Positions 30,717-31,646 of a DNA stretch of 31,646 nucleotides are shown piece after piece. The notes under the pieces are model-generated. The model searched no databases and was not told the DNA's origin. It saw only the letters and a program-made list of their open reading frames with translations. Positions within the stretch are counted from its first letter, which is position 1, and the number at the start of each line of letters is the position of its first letter. The DNA comes from a virus, in IMG/VR virus record IMGVR_UViG_3300035161_000096, positions 1-31,646 of that record, one strand, 5' to 3'. The translations under genes and the position numbers were made by a program.

Positions 30717-31302
30717 GCCGTTGTACGTCACGGGATGGGATGGGGGGTATGGTGGGGAACGTCGCATTTTGCCAGAGTTCTTGCCACTCTTCTGGAGTGA
30801 TTTCCCGCCCCGGCGGGGCGTTTGGATCTTTCCAGAGTGACGCCGCAAGTTCCGTTTTGAAGAAGGCTTGGGTGTTTGTCGCATCGAGAATAACCTCATC
30901 ATAGTTCCGCAGCACCGTCCAGGGCTGCCCAGGCCTATCGCTCTTCAACAGAACTGCAGTCAACACGATCTTGTTGGTCCGCAGATTAGATGGGGGTTGG
31001 GGCTTGGCGGGAATCAGAGCTGTCACCTCATTCGAGTAATCGCTTTCCAAGCCCGACGTATTGAACGCTGTCGCCACAAACCAATATTGCACACCGTAGA
31101 GGAGATTGGAGACGGTTCCGGTCGTTCCATTGGTCACCGTCACACTCCTGGCCGGCGCATAGCTCGCCCCGTTGGTGCGAAAGTAAATGATGTAGCCAGC
31201 AAGGTCCGGTTCTGGGTTGGGATCCCAAGCCAAGGTCACTGATGCGGCTTGAGCTAGAACCAGGCTGCCGAACAAGGCGATTAGTGCGAGTAGTTTTTTC
31301 AT
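30709..31302 (-). CDS. Secreted fibronectin type III protein
   Basis: The 197-aa product has a Sec signal peptide (MKKLLALIALFGSLVLAQAA, cleavage likely after residue 19-20). One FN3 domain follows (VTLAWDPNPEPDLAGYIIYF, then LLYGVQYWFVATAFNTSGLE with the usual Trp, Tyr and S-x-x-S-N-E-V-T end). The remaining 100 residues are Pro-rich and unassigned (PREITPEEWQELW-type region near the end). Exported FN3 proteins are common in Verrucomicrobia-like hosts. A signal peptide on a phage gene between lysis genes and fibre genes suggests export rather than particle assembly, unless it is a lysogeny-expressed gene. Confidence 0.7.
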   Translation of the reverse strand: MKKLLALIALFGSLVLAQAASVTLAWDPNPEPDLAGYIIYFRTNGASYAPARSVTVTNGTTGTVSNLLYGVQYWFVATAFNTSGLESDYSNEVTALIPAKPQPPSNLRTNKIVLTAVLLKSDRPGQPWTVLRNYDEVILDATNTQAFFKTELAASLWKDPNAPPGREITPEEWQELWQNATFPTIPPIPSRDVQRHD

Positions 31303-31305
31303 GTG

Positions 31306-31646
31306 TTAGACTGCAATCCCGTAACGATTCGCCAGGTAATTGATGGCGTCTGTTTCCTGCTGTGCTGTGCGCGTTCCTTCGTACATGATGATCTCGGGGA
31401 AGTAGATTGAACGGGCTGCTGTTCCTGAGAGGTTGTTCTCTCCCCCCCAGGTAAACCCTCTCCTAATAGTCGCCCCAGATTGGACGTTGGCTCCAGAACT
31501 GGGCGCTTCGAGATTCTTCCGAAAATAGGAGTTGACTCCATTTTGGAACGAACAGGTGAAGATGTAGGCCTGGTTCGAGACCGGTTGAGGGTTGTTCAAC
31601 GCTAGTCGAACTCCTGAGGTGTTGCCGTACATATTGAGGAGGGCAA
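31306..31646 (-). CDS. LamG/concanavalin-like protein, N-terminus missing
   Basis: The frame is open to the right edge, with the last complete codons reading A-L-L-N before the first internal Met, so only about 113 residues are present. The C-terminus EIIMYEGTRTAQQETDAINY followed by LANRYGI is the typical end of a LamG/concanavalin-type lectin repeat, in which a strand is followed by a helix. The rest (RGFTWGGENNLSGTAARSIY) is beta-rich. It is probably a glycan-binding fibre or secreted protein. It stops 3 nt before the FN3 gene. Confidence 0.6.
   Translation of the reverse strand, partial: ALLNMYGNTSGVRLALNNPQPVSNQAYIFTCSFQNGVNSYFRKNLEAPSSGANVQSGATIRRGFTWGGENNLSGTAARSIYFPEIIMYEGTRTAQQETDAINYLANRYGIAV

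Noticed and set aside
24030-31646. Possible diversity-generating retroelement acting on the Ig or LamG genes
   Set aside because: No reverse transcriptase and no near-identical template/variable repeat pair were seen in the window.
1-31646. tRNA or rRNA genes
   Set aside because: No cloverleaf-type sequence with T-arm GGTTCRANNCC was noticed by eye. A covariance search would be needed to exclude one fully.

Overview
The window is a stretch of a double-stranded DNA phage or prophage genome, not an ordinary chromosomal region. It carries a tyrosine integrase, a primase-helicase fusion, a large terminase, a compact run of virion genes and probable lysis genes. It is GC-rich and densely packed, with many 4-nt ATGA start/stop overlaps. 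The host cannot be proven from the sequence. Fibronectin III, Ig-like and LamG-type domains in the virion/secreted genes would fit a Verrucomicrobiota/PVC-type host, but that is a tentative inference.

Layout, left to right. (1) 1-5299, plus strand: the end of a DUF7694-like gene, an HNH/NUMOD4-type endonuclease, an AEP primase fused to a RecA-like helicase, two small coupled genes, a 475-bp non-coding region with repeated GGTCCA sites and a very strong hairpin, a class I methyltransferase and three small genes. (2) 5300-5527: a G/C-tract convergence zone. (3) 5528-9270, minus strand: the integrase followed by seven small genes (two with zinc-binding Cys pairs, one membrane protein). It is read from a recognisable promoter at 9325-9353 that overlaps TGACA/TGTCA half-sites. 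(4) 9636-12449, plus strand: nine small genes, divergent from the integrase. They include a 38-aa membrane protein and a 37-aa Lys/Arg-rich peptide that are short enough to be missed by gene callers. (5) 12450-27923, minus strand: a 15.5-kb tightly packed virion operon. In transcription order it encodes a propeller-like tail protein, an Ig-domain Cys-rich fibre, an adaptor-like protein, two particle/ejection-type proteins and a 2769-aa polyvalent protein with a zincin-like motif and a Cys-motif domain. (6) 28005-29789, plus strand: the large terminase, divergent from the virion operon. (7) 29836-31646, minus strand: a lipoprotein, a membrane/coiled-coil protein (together a spanin- or holin-like pair), a secreted FN3 protein and the C-terminus of a LamG-like protein running off the edge.

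How it fits together: the integrase makes the element temperate. The AEP-helicase points to self-sufficient replication initiation, perhaps from the repeat-and-hairpin region next to it. The tail-protein set, with no tape-measure or sheath gene, and the giant polyvalent protein, suggest a short-tailed (podovirus-like) particle that ejects a very large multidomain protein into the cell. Portal, major capsid protein and a clear repressor are not in this window. No tRNA, rRNA, CRISPR array, insertion sequence or reverse transcriptase was seen.
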